A stretch of DNA of 64,000 nucleotides, taken from the NCBI GenBank assembly GCA_944393665.1, contig CALYAX010000010.1:1-64000 (forward strand). The letters are read 5' to 3'. The translations under genes were made by a program, and so were the position numbers. This DNA is from an uncultured Alphaproteobacteria bacterium (GTDB taxonomy: Bacteria > Pseudomonadota > Alphaproteobacteria > RF32 > CAG-239). Positions 28,886 to 37,938 of this stretch are shown here, in pieces (within the stretch, counting starts at the first letter, position 1; each line of letters opens with the position of its first letter). The notes under the pieces are model-generated. The model did no database searches. It had not been told where the DNA came from and saw only the letters and a program-made list of their open reading frames with translations.

Positions 28886-30001
28886 ATGCTGATTGCAATT
28901 CCCCGTGAACTCACTCCCGGCGAAACCCGGGTTGCCGCTGTTCCTGCCGTCGTCAAAAAATACCGTGCCTGGGGTCTTCAGGTCCGGGTCGAAAGCGGTG
29001 CAGGACTAAAAGCCGGATTTAATGATGAAGACTATCGCGATGCCGGAGCCGAAATTATCCCTGACGCTGCGGCCCTGTACCAAAATGCCGATATCATTCT
29101 CAAAATCTGGGCGCCTCTGCCCGAAGAAGACGCCTACCTCGCCGGCGGCTCGATTGTGATTGCAAATTTTCAGGCTCTCGGTAATCTGCCCCGCATCAGA
29201 CAGCTGGCCAAACTGGGGCTGACCTGTTTTGCGCTTGATTTGCTGCCGCGCATTTCCCGCGCCCAAAGCATGGATATTCTCTCCTCGCAAAGCAATTTAG
29301 CCGGATACAAAGCCGTAATTGAGGCGATAAACTTGTTCCACTCCGCAGTTCCTTTAATGATGACGGCTGCCGGAACCGTCACGCCGGCAAGAGTATTGAT
29401 TCTGGGAGCCGGTGTTGCCGGCCTGCAGGCCATTGCCACCGCCAAACGCCTTGGCGCTCAGGTTTACGCGTCTGATGTCCGCCCGGCCGTTAAAGAACAG
29501 GTGGAATCTCTTGGCGGCAAATTTGTGGAAGTTACTGCCGAAGCCGGATTTGAAACCTCCGGCGCCTATGCTTCCGAAACTTCCGATGAATACAAAAAAG
29601 CTCAGGAGCTGGCCGTGGCCGAACAACTGACCAAAACCGATATTGCCGTCACCACCGCACTGATTCCCGGCCGCCCCGCCCCCAAATTAATCAAGCGCTG
29701 TATGCTAAGCCGCATGCCCCGCGGTGCCGTCATCATTGATATGGCTTCGGCTTTCGGCGGCAATGTCGAGGGATCGGTTGACCAGTCAATTGTTGAGGTT
29801 GAAGGTGTCAAAATTGTCGGCAACAGCAATCTGGCTGCCGGTGTTCCTTACTCCGCCAGTATTCTTTTTGCCAACAATTTATATAATTTCCTCGCCCCCG
29901 GCTACCATTCCCAAACGCACACCCTGGTCTTTAATTATGACGACGAGCTCATAAAAGCGACCTGCGTTGCCCGCGGCGGCGAAGTTTTAATCAAGGAGTA
30001 A
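28886..30001 (+). CDS. pntAA: NAD(P) transhydrogenase subunit alpha part 1
   Basis: 371 aa from the ATG at 28886, preceded by AGAGG at 6 nt; upstream in-frame codons are not supported. It is the soluble NAD(H)-binding domain I, with the AlaDH/PNT N-terminal domain (IPRELTPGETRVA) and the Rossmann loop LGAGVAGLQAIATAKRLGA. With pntAB and pntB it forms the proton-translocating transhydrogenase that makes NADPH from NADH. The split alpha subunit is usual in alphaproteobacteria. Confidence 0.95.
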   Translation: MLIAIPRELTPGETRVAAVPAVVKKYRAWGLQVRVESGAGLKAGFNDEDYRDAGAEIIPDAAALYQNADIILKIWAPLPEEDAYLAGGSIVIANFQALGNLPRIRQLAKLGLTCFALDLLPRISRAQSMDILSSQSNLAGYKAVIEAINLFHSAVPLMMTAAGTVTPARVLILGAGVAGLQAIATAKRLGAQVYASDVRPAVKEQVESLGGKFVEVTAEAGFETSGAYASETSDEYKKAQELAVAEQLTKTDIAVTTALIPGRPAPKLIKRCMLSRMPRGAVIIDMASAFGGNVEGSVDQSIVEVEGVKIVGNSNLAAGVPYSASILFANNLYNFLAPGYHSQTHTLVFNYDDELIKATCVARGGEVLIKE

Positions 30002-30005
30002 ACCC

Positions 30006-30290
30006 ATGGATATCTGGATGCTGCTGACCATTTTCATGCTGGCTTGTTTTGTCGGCTATTTTGTGGTCTGGGGAGTCACCCCGGCGCTGCACTCGCCGCT
30101 GATGAGCGTTTCCAACGCCATTTCCGGCGTTGTGATTGTCGGGGCGCTGATTATTGCCGGGATTGAAACTTTTGACACCCCGAAATATCTCGGCCTGGCG
30201 GCGGTTTTTCTGGCCGCGGTTAATATCTTCGGCGGTTTTGCCGTCAGCCACCGCATGCTGCTGATGTTTAGGAAAAAGGAGAAAAAATAA
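30006..30290 (+). CDS. pntAB: NAD(P) transhydrogenase subunit alpha part 2
   Basis: 94 aa with three membrane helices, part of domain II of the proton channel. The conserved GVTPALHSPLMSVSNAISG segment is present. Four nt after pntAA; its stop overlaps the pntB start (TAATG). Confidence 0.95.
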   Translation: MDIWMLLTIFMLACFVGYFVVWGVTPALHSPLMSVSNAISGVVIVGALIIAGIETFDTPKYLGLAAVFLAAVNIFGGFAVSHRMLLMFRKKEKK

Positions 30291-31654
30291 TGTTCAACTG
30301 GATTCTTCCCTTTTCTTATCTGTTAGCCAGCATTTTGTTTATCCTCTCTATCCGCGGGCTTGCCTCCCCCAAGACCGCCCGCGAGGGCAATCTTCTCGGC
30401 ATGGCGGGTATGCTGATCGCCATCGTCACCACGCTCTATTCGCCGCTGGTATCCGATATCGCCCTCACCATCGGGGTCATCATCGTCGGCGGCATGATCG
30501 GAACCTACTCCGCCCTCCATGTCAAAATGACTTCTTTGCCACAAATGATTGCCGCCTTCAACGGCCTCGGCGGTTTATCGGCTGTATTGATTTCACTGGC
30601 AGAAATTATTGCCGGCTCTCCGGCCTATCTGGAAGCTTCGCTCGGTTTAATCATCGGCGCTGTCGCCTTTTCGGGGTCCATGATCGCCTTTGCCAAACTG
30701 CAGGGATTAATCTCCGCCAAAGCCCTGGTCTTCCCCTTCCAGCAGTTTCTTAATCTGGTCCTGACTGTTGCAGCCGTTACGCTTTGTATCATGTTTATCC
30801 GCTCCGGCAATCATGAACTTTTCTTCTGGCTTGCCGGAATTGCCATCCTGCTCGGTTTTCTGCTCATCTTGCCGATTGGCGGCGCCGATATGCCCGTGGT
30901 TATCTCTGTCCTCAATTCTTATTCCGGGTGGGCCGCGGTCGGTATCGGTTTTTCCCTGAACAATGTCCTGCTGATTATCGTCGGGGCAATTGTCGGAGCC
31001 AGCGGCGCTATTTTGTCCTATATCATGGTCAAAGCCATGAACCGTTCTCTTCTCAGCGTTATGCTCGGCGGATTCGGGGCTGAAACGCATCAGGCTTCCG
31101 CCGCCGGAACTGCCGGAAAAATCGCTAAGACCGGAAACCCCCAAGACGCAGCCTTCATTATGGAAAACGCCAACAAGGTTATTATCGTCCCCGGCTACGG
31201 CATGGCAGTTGCCCAGGCCCAGCATGTCCTCCGCGAAATGGCCGATGATCTCCGCAAGCTTTATGACGTGAAAGTCATGTTCGCCATTCACCCGGTTGCC
31301 GGCCGCATGCCCGGCCACATGAACGTCTTGCTGGCTGAAGCCAATGTCCCCTACGAAGACGTCTATGAACTGGAAGACATTAACCGCGAATTTGCCACCG
31401 CTGACGTCGCCTATGTGATCGGAGCCAATGATGTAACCAACCCGCTTGCCAAAACCGACCCCGAGTCGCCGATTTACGGCATGCCGGTATTAGACGTCGG
31501 AAAAGCCAAAACAGTCTTCTTTGTCAAACGGTCTCTGGCCTCCGGTTATTCCGGGGTGGAAAATCCCCTCTTTTTCGCCGATAATACAATCATGCTTTAC
31601 GGTGATGCCAAAGTTGTTACCGAAGAAATTGTCGGAGCTCTTGAAGAAAAGTAA
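30290..31654 (+). CDS. pntB: NAD(P) transhydrogenase subunit beta
   Basis: 454 aa. The membrane half of domain II spans about residues 1-270. The NADP(H)-binding domain III covers about 275-454, with VPGYGMAVAQAQ, HPVAGRMPGHMNVLLAEA and GANDVTNP. It is the last gene of the operon, followed by a strong terminator. Confidence 0.96.
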   Translation: MFNWILPFSYLLASILFILSIRGLASPKTAREGNLLGMAGMLIAIVTTLYSPLVSDIALTIGVIIVGGMIGTYSALHVKMTSLPQMIAAFNGLGGLSAVLISLAEIIAGSPAYLEASLGLIIGAVAFSGSMIAFAKLQGLISAKALVFPFQQFLNLVLTVAAVTLCIMFIRSGNHELFFWLAGIAILLGFLLILPIGGADMPVVISVLNSYSGWAAVGIGFSLNNVLLIIVGAIVGASGAILSYIMVKAMNRSLLSVMLGGFGAETHQASAAGTAGKIAKTGNPQDAAFIMENANKVIIVPGYGMAVAQAQHVLREMADDLRKLYDVKVMFAIHPVAGRMPGHMNVLLAEANVPYEDVYELEDINREFATADVAYVIGANDVTNPLAKTDPESPIYGMPVLDVGKAKTVFFVKRSLASGYSGVENPLFFADNTIMLYGDAKVVTEEIVGALEEK

Positions 31655-31686
31655 AAAAAAGGGATTGCTTAAGCAATCCCTTTTTG
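31655..31686 (+). terminator. Intrinsic terminator after pntB
   Basis: GGGATTGC/GCAATCCC stem with a T5 run. Confidence 0.88.
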
Positions 31687-31693
31687 AGTTTCA

Positions 31694-32386
31694 TCAGGCG
31701 GCAACCCAGTCGTTACCTTCTTTCTTAAAGGTAAACGTCCCGTCCGGGCAAAAGGCGGTTACCTGATTTTGCTCAGGATTATACTCAACCCTGTCAAACT
31801 CACCGCAACACAACGGACGCCCGCTCCACAAAACCTCGTTCTCTCTGTTTCTGTTTCCGCTGATAACCATCAGGCGGTAGAGATTTTCTCCGTAAATCTC
31901 CTTAATCTCGCCTTTCAGGGAATAAAACCCTTCAAATAAGGCGACTAATTCCTGATAATCATCATAACGGACAATATAAGCCTGACACCTCGATCCCCAG
32001 CAGTCTGAAGAAAATTCCAGTTTGGCCGGCTCCCAGGTTTTATCATTTTTAACAAAGACTTTGCCTCTCACCAACATAATGTTGCCATAAATATCAAAAT
32101 CAATATCTTCGGCAGGCAAATCTCTCAGTTCTTTTTCGCCGCTGAACATGCCGTATTCCATAATTGCGCCGTCAATGACATAAACATCCTCCAAGCCCGG
32201 CAGAGCTTGAAAATAATTCCCGGCTGCCAATAAAGATAAGGCTCCGTCAACGATCCGGTAAAAACACTCGTTTATCCAAACCAAATCTTTGCCTAATGCG
32301 GCTAATTCAAATTTTCCGTAATCGCTGTTGAGAACAACCTGGTTGCTTCTCAAAGCTTCTGTTTCGTTGCACATAATTTGTAACAT
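31694..32386 (-). CDS. Hypothetical protein
   Basis: 230 aa, cytosolic by appearance (no signal peptide or membrane segment), acidic, with many aromatic residues and a CCGEFD/FSSDCWGSRCQ set of Cys. No family recognised. It resembles the WG/KWG-style repeated beta proteins only in its short YxxDGxxF units. An alternative ATG lies four codons in. It is single, convergent to pntB and divergent from the GtrA gene. Confidence 0.6.
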   Translation of the reverse strand: MLQIMCNETEALRSNQVVLNSDYGKFELAALGKDLVWINECFYRIVDGALSLLAAGNYFQALPGLEDVYVIDGAIMEYGMFSGEKELRDLPAEDIDFDIYGNIMLVRGKVFVKNDKTWEPAKLEFSSDCWGSRCQAYIVRYDDYQELVALFEGFYSLKGEIKEIYGENLYRLMVISGNRNRENEVLWSGRPLCCGEFDRVEYNPEQNQVTAFCPDGTFTFKKEGNDWVAA

Positions 32387-32607
32387 AATATATATTTTAG
32401 GTTTATACTAATTCTTAATAAAAATGAAATGTTGTATCTCTTTCCTATTATAAGCCGTCGTTTTTGTCAATTGTTTTATTGTCCGGGGCACCCGTCCAAA
32501 TCAATTTTTCCGCGCAACTTTCAAATCGCCTTGGAATAATGATTTTTCGCTTGCTATTCCATGGCATATTTGCAATGATAAATCCAATATGTATTACCCG
32601 GAAACCC

Positions 32608-33027
32608 ATGTCATTATTTGTCAAAATCTGGAATCTCTGGTTCCTTTTCAATCAAAAAATCCGCTTTCTGCTCGTCGGCGGATTTAACACGGTTGTTTCC
32701 TACATCATGTTCCTGGCCTTTGTCTGGCTCCTGTCCCCGGAGCATTATCAGACGGCCCTGCTGCTATCCTGGGTTCTTTCCAGTTTCAGCTCATATTTTA
32801 CCCAAAAAATTTTCGTCTGGCGGACTGCCGGAAATTACTTCCGCGAATATTGCCGCTGCCTGCTGACCTGGAGTTTTGCCTATCTCATCAACGCCTTGCT
32901 GCTTTGGTTTTTTGTAGAAAAAATGCTCTTGCCGGCCTGGCTGGGACAGGCTGCGGCCATCTGTACCGTCACTGTTTTTACGTTTATATTGTTTAAGTAT
33001 TTTGCTTTTGCAAGGAAACCGTCATGA
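32608..33027 (+). CDS. GtrA family membrane protein
   Basis: 139 aa from the ATG at 32608. Four hydrophobic segments form a GtrA domain (RFLLVGGFNTVVSY start, FVWRTAGNYFREYCR loop). GtrA proteins are thought to flip undecaprenyl-phosphate-linked glucose. It overlaps the GtrB-like gene by 4 nt (ATGA), the classic gtrAB arrangement of O-antigen modification clusters. Confidence 0.88.
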   Translation: MSLFVKIWNLWFLFNQKIRFLLVGGFNTVVSYIMFLAFVWLLSPEHYQTALLLSWVLSSFSSYFTQKIFVWRTAGNYFREYCRCLLTWSFAYLINALLLWFFVEKMLLPAWLGQAAAICTVTVFTFILFKYFAFARKPS

Positions 33028-34094
33028 CTAAATTTAAGATTTCCGTTGTTGTACCCGCTTATAATGAAGAGGCCAATATTCCGGTTTTGTCGCGCGAACT
33101 TGAGAAAGTTCTTGCGCCCTACCCTGATTATGAGATTATCTTTGTCGATGACGGCAGTTCCGATCAGACTCTCACTGTACTGAAACAACTGCATACCCAC
33201 AACCCCAAAATCAATTATCTGTCCTTTTCCCGCAACTTCGGACACCAATACGCCCTCAAAGCAGGGCTCGACCATGCTTCCGGAGACTGCGTCATTTCCA
33301 TGGACGCCGATATGCAGCACCCGCCGCATCTTCTCCCGGTCCTGATTGAAAACTGGCAAAACGGTCACGACGTCGTCTATACCATTCGTCAGGATAATTC
33401 TTCCGCCGGCTGGTTTAAACGCAAAACCTCGGCCTGGTTTTACCGCCTTCTCCGTTTTATTACCGGGCTGAAAACCCCGCAGGGCGCCGCAGATTTTCGC
33501 CTTCTCGACCGCAAAGTCGTTGAGGCGCTCCGTTCTGCTCCTGAAAAAGTTTTGTTTCTGCGCGGTTTCATCAGCTGGCTGGGCTTCAAACAGATTGGAA
33601 TCCCCTATCAGCCGGCACCGCGTTTTGCCGGAACCAGCCATTATACCCTGCGTAAAATGTTCTCTCTTGGCGTCACCGGAATAACCTCCTTTTCTATTCA
33701 GCCGCTGCGGCTGGCAACCTGGCTGGGACTGATAGTCGCCGGGCTGGGCGTCCTTTTCGGGCTCTACACGCTTTACACCCGGCTGTTTACCGCTGCCGCC
33801 ATCACCGGCTGGGCTTCCCTGATGATTGTAATTTTGATTTTAGGGGGGACCCAGTTGTTTATTATGGGCATCTTCGGTGAATATCTCGGCACCGTTTTTA
33901 TCGAAAGCAAACGCCGGCCGTCTTATATTCTGGCTGAAAACAGCCTCACTCCCGAAACCGTACCGTCCTCCAAACGCCAACCGGCGCAGAAACGCCGGGC
34001 AGCACAAACACAAAAGGCACTCCCAACAGTCTCACCGGCTGCAAAACGAACCAAGGCTCAAAAAAAAAAGCTCAGCCGGAACCGTCAGCCTTAA
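33024..34094 (+). CDS. GtrB-like undecaprenyl-phosphate glycosyltransferase (GT2)
   Basis: 356 aa. The GT2 fold has VVVPAYNEE, VDDGS (about 41-45) and the metal motif DAD (94-96). Two C-terminal membrane helices lie at about 230-290. It probably transfers a sugar to undecaprenyl phosphate on the cytoplasmic face. After about residue 305 there is a Lys/Arg/Pro/Gln-rich low-complexity tail that ends in a ten-A run (34060-34069). Dropping one A would join this frame to the downstream membrane protein. Confidence 0.88.
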   Translation: MTKFKISVVVPAYNEEANIPVLSRELEKVLAPYPDYEIIFVDDGSSDQTLTVLKQLHTHNPKINYLSFSRNFGHQYALKAGLDHASGDCVISMDADMQHPPHLLPVLIENWQNGHDVVYTIRQDNSSAGWFKRKTSAWFYRLLRFITGLKTPQGAADFRLLDRKVVEALRSAPEKVLFLRGFISWLGFKQIGIPYQPAPRFAGTSHYTLRKMFSLGVTGITSFSIQPLRLATWLGLIVAGLGVLFGLYTLYTRLFTAAAITGWASLMIVILILGGTQLFIMGIFGEYLGTVFIESKRRPSYILAENSLTPETVPSSKRQPAQKRRAAQTQKALPTVSPAAKRTKAQKKKLSRNRQP

Positions 34095-34122
34095 AGCACT
34101 TTTTCCGTTAGTTCTGCTGACC

Positions 34123-35508
34123 GTGCTCACCGGCTTAATTCTCTGGGGGCTTTTATCGCACACCGCCTGGCTCTTCGGTGATGATTATCTGTTTATGCAG
34201 GCTGCTCAAAACGGGGGGCGCAGCCCGCTGATTTTTGAGGCCGGCCGTTTTTATCCGCTTGGTTTCATAGAGTTTAACCTGCTCCGTTTTTTTCCGGAGG
34301 CCCGCTCCATATTCAGTTATGACCTGATAACCGCCTTAGTCTTAATCCTGACGATGACAACCCTCAGCCGGATTTTGGCCCAGACCTCCTTTGCCGCAGG
34401 AAACAAGAAACACTTTTCCTGGGCCGCCCTGATTATTATCGCCGTTTTGATTATGACTCCGGCATTCGTACAGATTTTTCTGAACATTGTTTATCCTGAA
34501 AAAATGGTCATACTGACACTGGCTCTTTTTATGCTTTTTGCAATCCGGGCTTTCAGTTACGGACAGACTGCCGATTATTTGCTGGCCGCATTTACGGCCG
34601 CAATCGCAACCTACACCAAAGAACCGGTTTTTGGAATACTGGCGGTTATCGCCGCTGCTCTTTTGATATTCGGCAGAAAACAACTGAATCCTGCCCAGCG
34701 CAATTTTGCTTTTTTTCTTTTGCTCAACGGCGTTGTTTTTCTGATGCTGTATTACTTCTTGGCTTACAAAGACCAAACCACCTTTTACAACGAGGGTAAA
34801 AATATTGCTCCCCGCCTCAGCCTGCTTTGGGCCTTGCTCAACCGCAACCGCCTTTTTTACCTGTTTGCAGCCATCGCTTTATGGCGCCTTTATGACAGCT
34901 TCCGCAAACAGCAGGCTGTCAAGGTTCTGCTTTACGACAGTTTTTTGTATGCCTCGCTGGCTTGGTTCGGAGCCTATGTCATTCTCAAGCTGCAGGACAA
35001 TTATTACCTGACCCCGGCCTATATTCTGGCGCTTCCTTCCGTTTATTTTTACCTGAGCGGATCTTTGATCCGGCAAAAAATAAAAGGACTTATCTGGACT
35101 GCCCTGATCATTTTTTCAGCATTATCCAAACCCGCACCCTGGTTTGTCATTTCCCATACGCATGAAATCAGAAACCAGCATCATATTTTGCTTGAAGGTC
35201 TGAATAATACAATTATCAACGGCGGTGAAATCTGGTGGTTTTCTCCTTATCCGCAGCTTCCTCAAAACATCGCGCTGCAGCGCCACATTACCCGGATAAT
35301 GACCGGTTACCAAACCGGACGGCACCTCCCGGCACACGTCGTCCGGGAGATTCCGGCTACCGCGGCTCCCGGTTCGGTCTTGATCGTATCGGACTTAATC
35401 CCGAATGCCCCGCAATACCGCAATGCCATTCATAAGGCCCTGGGAGAGGGACGGATTCGGGCCCGTCATCATATCTGGAATCTGCGCGTTTACGAAATTT
35501 TACCTTAA
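34123..35508 (+). CDS. Large polytopic membrane protein (GtrC/PMT-like)
   Basis: About 460 aa with 10 or more membrane helices and an acidic pair after the first helix (WLFGDDY), as in lipid-linked-sugar glycosyltransferases of the GT-C type. The third position in a gtrAB cluster suggests it transfers the flipped sugar to LPS or another acceptor in the periplasm; that is inference. The start is unresolved. The frame is open back to a GTG at 33877 inside gtrB, the GTG at 34123 has no ribosome binding site, and the first hydrophobic helix begins upstream of it. Confidence 0.7.
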   Translation: MLTGLILWGLLSHTAWLFGDDYLFMQAAQNGGRSPLIFEAGRFYPLGFIEFNLLRFFPEARSIFSYDLITALVLILTMTTLSRILAQTSFAAGNKKHFSWAALIIIAVLIMTPAFVQIFLNIVYPEKMVILTLALFMLFAIRAFSYGQTADYLLAAFTAAIATYTKEPVFGILAVIAAALLIFGRKQLNPAQRNFAFFLLLNGVVFLMLYYFLAYKDQTTFYNEGKNIAPRLSLLWALLNRNRLFYLFAAIALWRLYDSFRKQQAVKVLLYDSFLYASLAWFGAYVILKLQDNYYLTPAYILALPSVYFYLSGSLIRQKIKGLIWTALIIFSALSKPAPWFVISHTHEIRNQHHILLEGLNNTIINGGEIWWFSPYPQLPQNIALQRHITRIMTGYQTGRHLPAHVVREIPATAAPGSVLIVSDLIPNAPQYRNAIHKALGEGRIRARHHIWNLRVYEILP

Positions 35509-35513
35509 AATTC

Positions 35514-35531
35514 GTGCCTGCCGTCAGGCAC
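35514..35531. other. Short hairpin after the membrane protein gene
   Basis: Perfect 7-bp stem GTGCCTG/CAGGCAC with 4-nt loop, followed by an A-rich stretch. Confidence 0.5.
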
Positions 35532-35533
35532 AT

Positions 35534-35561
35534 AAAAAAGCCCGGTTTAAAAACCGGGTTT
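35534..35561. terminator. Bidirectional terminator; probable original terminator of tRNA-Ser
   Basis: AAGCCCGGTTT/AAACCGGGTTT stem. Read on the minus strand it ends in a run of T and follows, four bases after the CCA, the 15-nt copy of the tRNA-Ser 3' end at 35566. This is the expected position of the pre-insertion tRNA terminator. It also serves the plus-strand membrane protein gene. Confidence 0.8.
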
Positions 35562-35565
35562 GAAG

Positions 35566-35580
35566 TGGCGGAGAGATAGG
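35566..35580 (-). repeat. Island attachment repeat (distal copy of tRNA-Ser 3' end)
   Basis: TGGCGGAGAGATAGG is identical over 15 nt to the 3' end (including CCA) of the tRNA-Ser at 40631-40645. The flanking bases differ after this, as expected for a site-specific duplication. Confidence 0.8.
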
Positions 35581-35581
35581 A

Positions 35582-35724
35582 ACCGCTAAGTAAAAAGACC
35601 TTTAATGTCATTTTTATCTGCAAGGTCACGGCTGTCTTAATTGAGGAGAACTGCGCCTGCGGTCAAACTCAATTTAGACACCCGTGAACGAACCGGGTTC
35701 GAATCCCACTTCTTTATGGACATA
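35582..35724 (+). other. Possible structured RNA or tRNA-like remnant
   Basis: Several potential stems occur in series. GACCTT/AAGGTC lies at 35597-35627. GTCTTAATTGAG/CTCAATTTAGAC (one mismatch) lies at 35634-35679. A tRNA T-arm-like GGGTTCGAATCCC lies at 35695-35707. A strong terminator follows at 35725. GAAGTGG at 35562 can pair with CCACTTC at 35706. No CCA end or anticodon arm can be fitted, so it is not called a tRNA. Confidence 0.3.
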
Positions 35725-35754
35725 AAAAAAACCACCGCAAGGGTGGTTTTTTAA
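35725..35754. terminator. Bidirectional intrinsic terminator
   Basis: AAAACCACC/GGTGGTTTT with GCAA loop and a T6 run. It could end a plus-strand RNA from the structured segment and also the defence operon on the minus strand. Confidence 0.8.
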
Positions 35755-35828
35755 TGGCGATAAAGTAAAACCTAACGGTATTGAGCATACTAAATCATGA
35801 GTATTTTAAAACCAAATAACAGGGAAAA

Positions 35829-37907
35829 TTATTTTAATATATCTTTTATAATTTTTTTTAATAAACCCCACATAATCATAGCTTCTTCATCAGTTCTTTC
35901 AAAATCACTGGATAAATCCCGACTAGGATGAACGATGTTTCTACAGTCTTTCAATCCATGACAAAAATGAAAAGTGTTTGTTTGTATTAAATTTTCTTGA
36001 TTTGCAACATGCAATAAATCATTAATCCCCATCTCATTAAGATGCTTAGTTTTGTTTTTTATTTCATATTTTTTTATATTATGCCTTGCTAAACTCCAAT
36101 ACAAAATAGCTTCAATAATACTGCCACACATTATTGCAAAACATTTATTTTGCTTAGTTGCTAAACAAACAACACATTCTTTCAAATCTTTTAAGAGTAT
36201 ATCTTTTAATTTTTCATCGTCAATCCGATCAAAAGATGATTTAAGATTCTCATCATAACCTATACTATTAAAATATTCTAAATTTAAATTTTTAGCAATT
36301 TTCTTTATTTTATCATCTTCTTGTTTTTTTGCATCTTTTACTGTGTTTTCTATTGCCTTTTCAGTTTCCCTTAAATTTCTAAGATATAATTCCTCTTGAG
36401 AATCAATTTTATGAGCTTTTTGAAAAAACTCATAAGCCTTATAATGTTGATTGTTTTTTCTATAAAGCACTCCTAAATTATTTAATACAGCGGAATTATT
36501 AGGATTATTTTCTAAAATAAATGAATAAATGTTTTGAGCTTCATTATTTAAATTGCATTCACCATAAGAATAAGCTAATTCAAATAACTTTGATGATACT
36601 ATTTTATCATCCCATGCAATTAAATTTGATAATGAAACAATTTTTTCATACTTATTCTCTTTACCTTTTTCCCATAATCTAGCTATAACATTATCAAATA
36701 TTTCAGAAATAAAATATTTACCCAAATAATTTTTATTTTTCAGATATTTTAATAAATTGCCATAAATTTTTTCAAAATCGCCATTGGAAGCATGATTAAT
36801 AATATTTTTTCTTTCTATCGTTATATTATCCATGTCATAACAGGGAATATTCAAATAAGTCATATACGCATCAAAATTTAAATTAAGATGAAGCTGAGCT
36901 TTTAAAATAATTTGAATTATATGAATATTATTTGGTTCCTCTCGTAGTTGCCTTTTTAAATCTGTGATATGATTGCTATTCCCTCTAATACCATATTCAA
37001 TAGATGGATACAAAAGATATGAAGCTCTGATAGCTCTTATCTTAGTTGTTATTATTTTATCATGTTGAAATAACTTGATTATTTCTGAAAAAATCATACT
37101 ATATTCTTTAATAAAATTAACAACAATAGGAGAGCCCATCCAAAAACCAAAATCAACAAATTTTTCTTTTATAGAAAAGTTTTCAATATAATAAGCAATA
37201 CCTTTTTTATTATTTTGCTTTATATAACATAAAATAATACCCATGTAGTGAGCATAACATAATTCATTTGCGATATCTTCGGAGATCAATATGATAAACA
37301 TATTTTCAGCACACTTTATATTTTTTTCATCATTACTTAATGCTAAAGAAAATGCTTCTATTAGTTTATATATCAGTTTATGAGATTTACTTAAATTTTC
37401 ATTTTTTAATAAGATACCAACAAAATATTTAGCATCTTCCCATAAATATTGAGAAATTAGAATCTCTAAAACTTGATTAAGCAAAAAACTGTCTTTTATT
37501 TCCAGTTCTTTTATTTCTCTAATATACAGTAAGTTATCATCTCTAGATAATGAACAATCTAATAGTCCTTTATATATTATCGGACTATTAGGAAATAAAC
37601 TTTTCCCCTTTTTTAAACAATTATTAGCAATATTTCTGTCTTCTTCAATTAAAGCCAGCAAAGTAAAAGCTTGAGCTCGAGGGTATTCGCTTTCAATACA
37701 TTTAATTAAGGCCTTTTTTCCAAGTTCAGCATTTCTATTAAGAAAAAAATCATTAGAGTGAATATATCCTATTAAGAAATTTGCATAAGCTTTATTTTCA
37801 GAAGTTTCTTTACTTTCTAGAATTTTATTTAACTTCTTTAATGCTTTTTCAAAATCATGATTTTCAATTTTTCTTCTAATATCTCGAAATAAGTTCTCTT
37901 TTTCCAT
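35829..37907 (-). CDS. TPR protein with HEPN-like C-terminal domain (island defence operon, third gene)
   Basis: 692 aa, AT-rich codon use. It is helical throughout; a clear tetratricopeptide pair lies at about residues 450-512 (NNLGVLYRKNNQHYKAYEFF). Earlier helical repeats are more diverged. The last 130 residues look like a HEPN/DUF4145-type bundle, with a CGSIIEAILYWSL helix and an RNIVHP motif (Arg656, His660). That resembles the Rx(n)H motif of HEPN ribonucleases, but with spacing of three. The ribosome binding site is AAGGA. It lies 21 nt after rloB on the same strand. A sensor (TPR) plus effector (HEPN RNase) role is inference. Confidence 0.75.
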   Translation of the reverse strand: MEKENLFRDIRRKIENHDFEKALKKLNKILESKETSENKAYANFLIGYIHSNDFFLNRNAELGKKALIKCIESEYPRAQAFTLLALIEEDRNIANNCLKKGKSLFPNSPIIYKGLLDCSLSRDDNLLYIREIKELEIKDSFLLNQVLEILISQYLWEDAKYFVGILLKNENLSKSHKLIYKLIEAFSLALSNDEKNIKCAENMFIILISEDIANELCYAHYMGIILCYIKQNNKKGIAYYIENFSIKEKFVDFGFWMGSPIVVNFIKEYSMIFSEIIKLFQHDKIITTKIRAIRASYLLYPSIEYGIRGNSNHITDLKRQLREEPNNIHIIQIILKAQLHLNLNFDAYMTYLNIPCYDMDNITIERKNIINHASNGDFEKIYGNLLKYLKNKNYLGKYFISEIFDNVIARLWEKGKENKYEKIVSLSNLIAWDDKIVSSKLFELAYSYGECNLNNEAQNIYSFILENNPNNSAVLNNLGVLYRKNNQHYKAYEFFQKAHKIDSQEELYLRNLRETEKAIENTVKDAKKQEDDKIKKIAKNLNLEYFNSIGYDENLKSSFDRIDDEKLKDILLKDLKECVVCLATKQNKCFAIMCGSIIEAILYWSLARHNIKKYEIKNKTKHLNEMGINDLLHVANQENLIQTNTFHFCHGLKDCRNIVHPSRDLSSDFERTDEEAMIMWGLLKKIIKDILK

Positions 37908-37938
37908 TCATTTTCCTTGATAGTAACTAGTATAAATA

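Noticed and set aside
28751..28886. Extended N-terminus for pntAA
   Set aside because: The extra 45 residues overlap the divergent chromate transporter gene and match no family; ATG 28886 has a ribosome binding site.
35562..35724. A complete tRNA or two-piece tmRNA
   Set aside because: A T-arm-like sequence is present, but no acceptor stem with CCA, D-arm, anticodon arm or tag peptide frame could be fitted.
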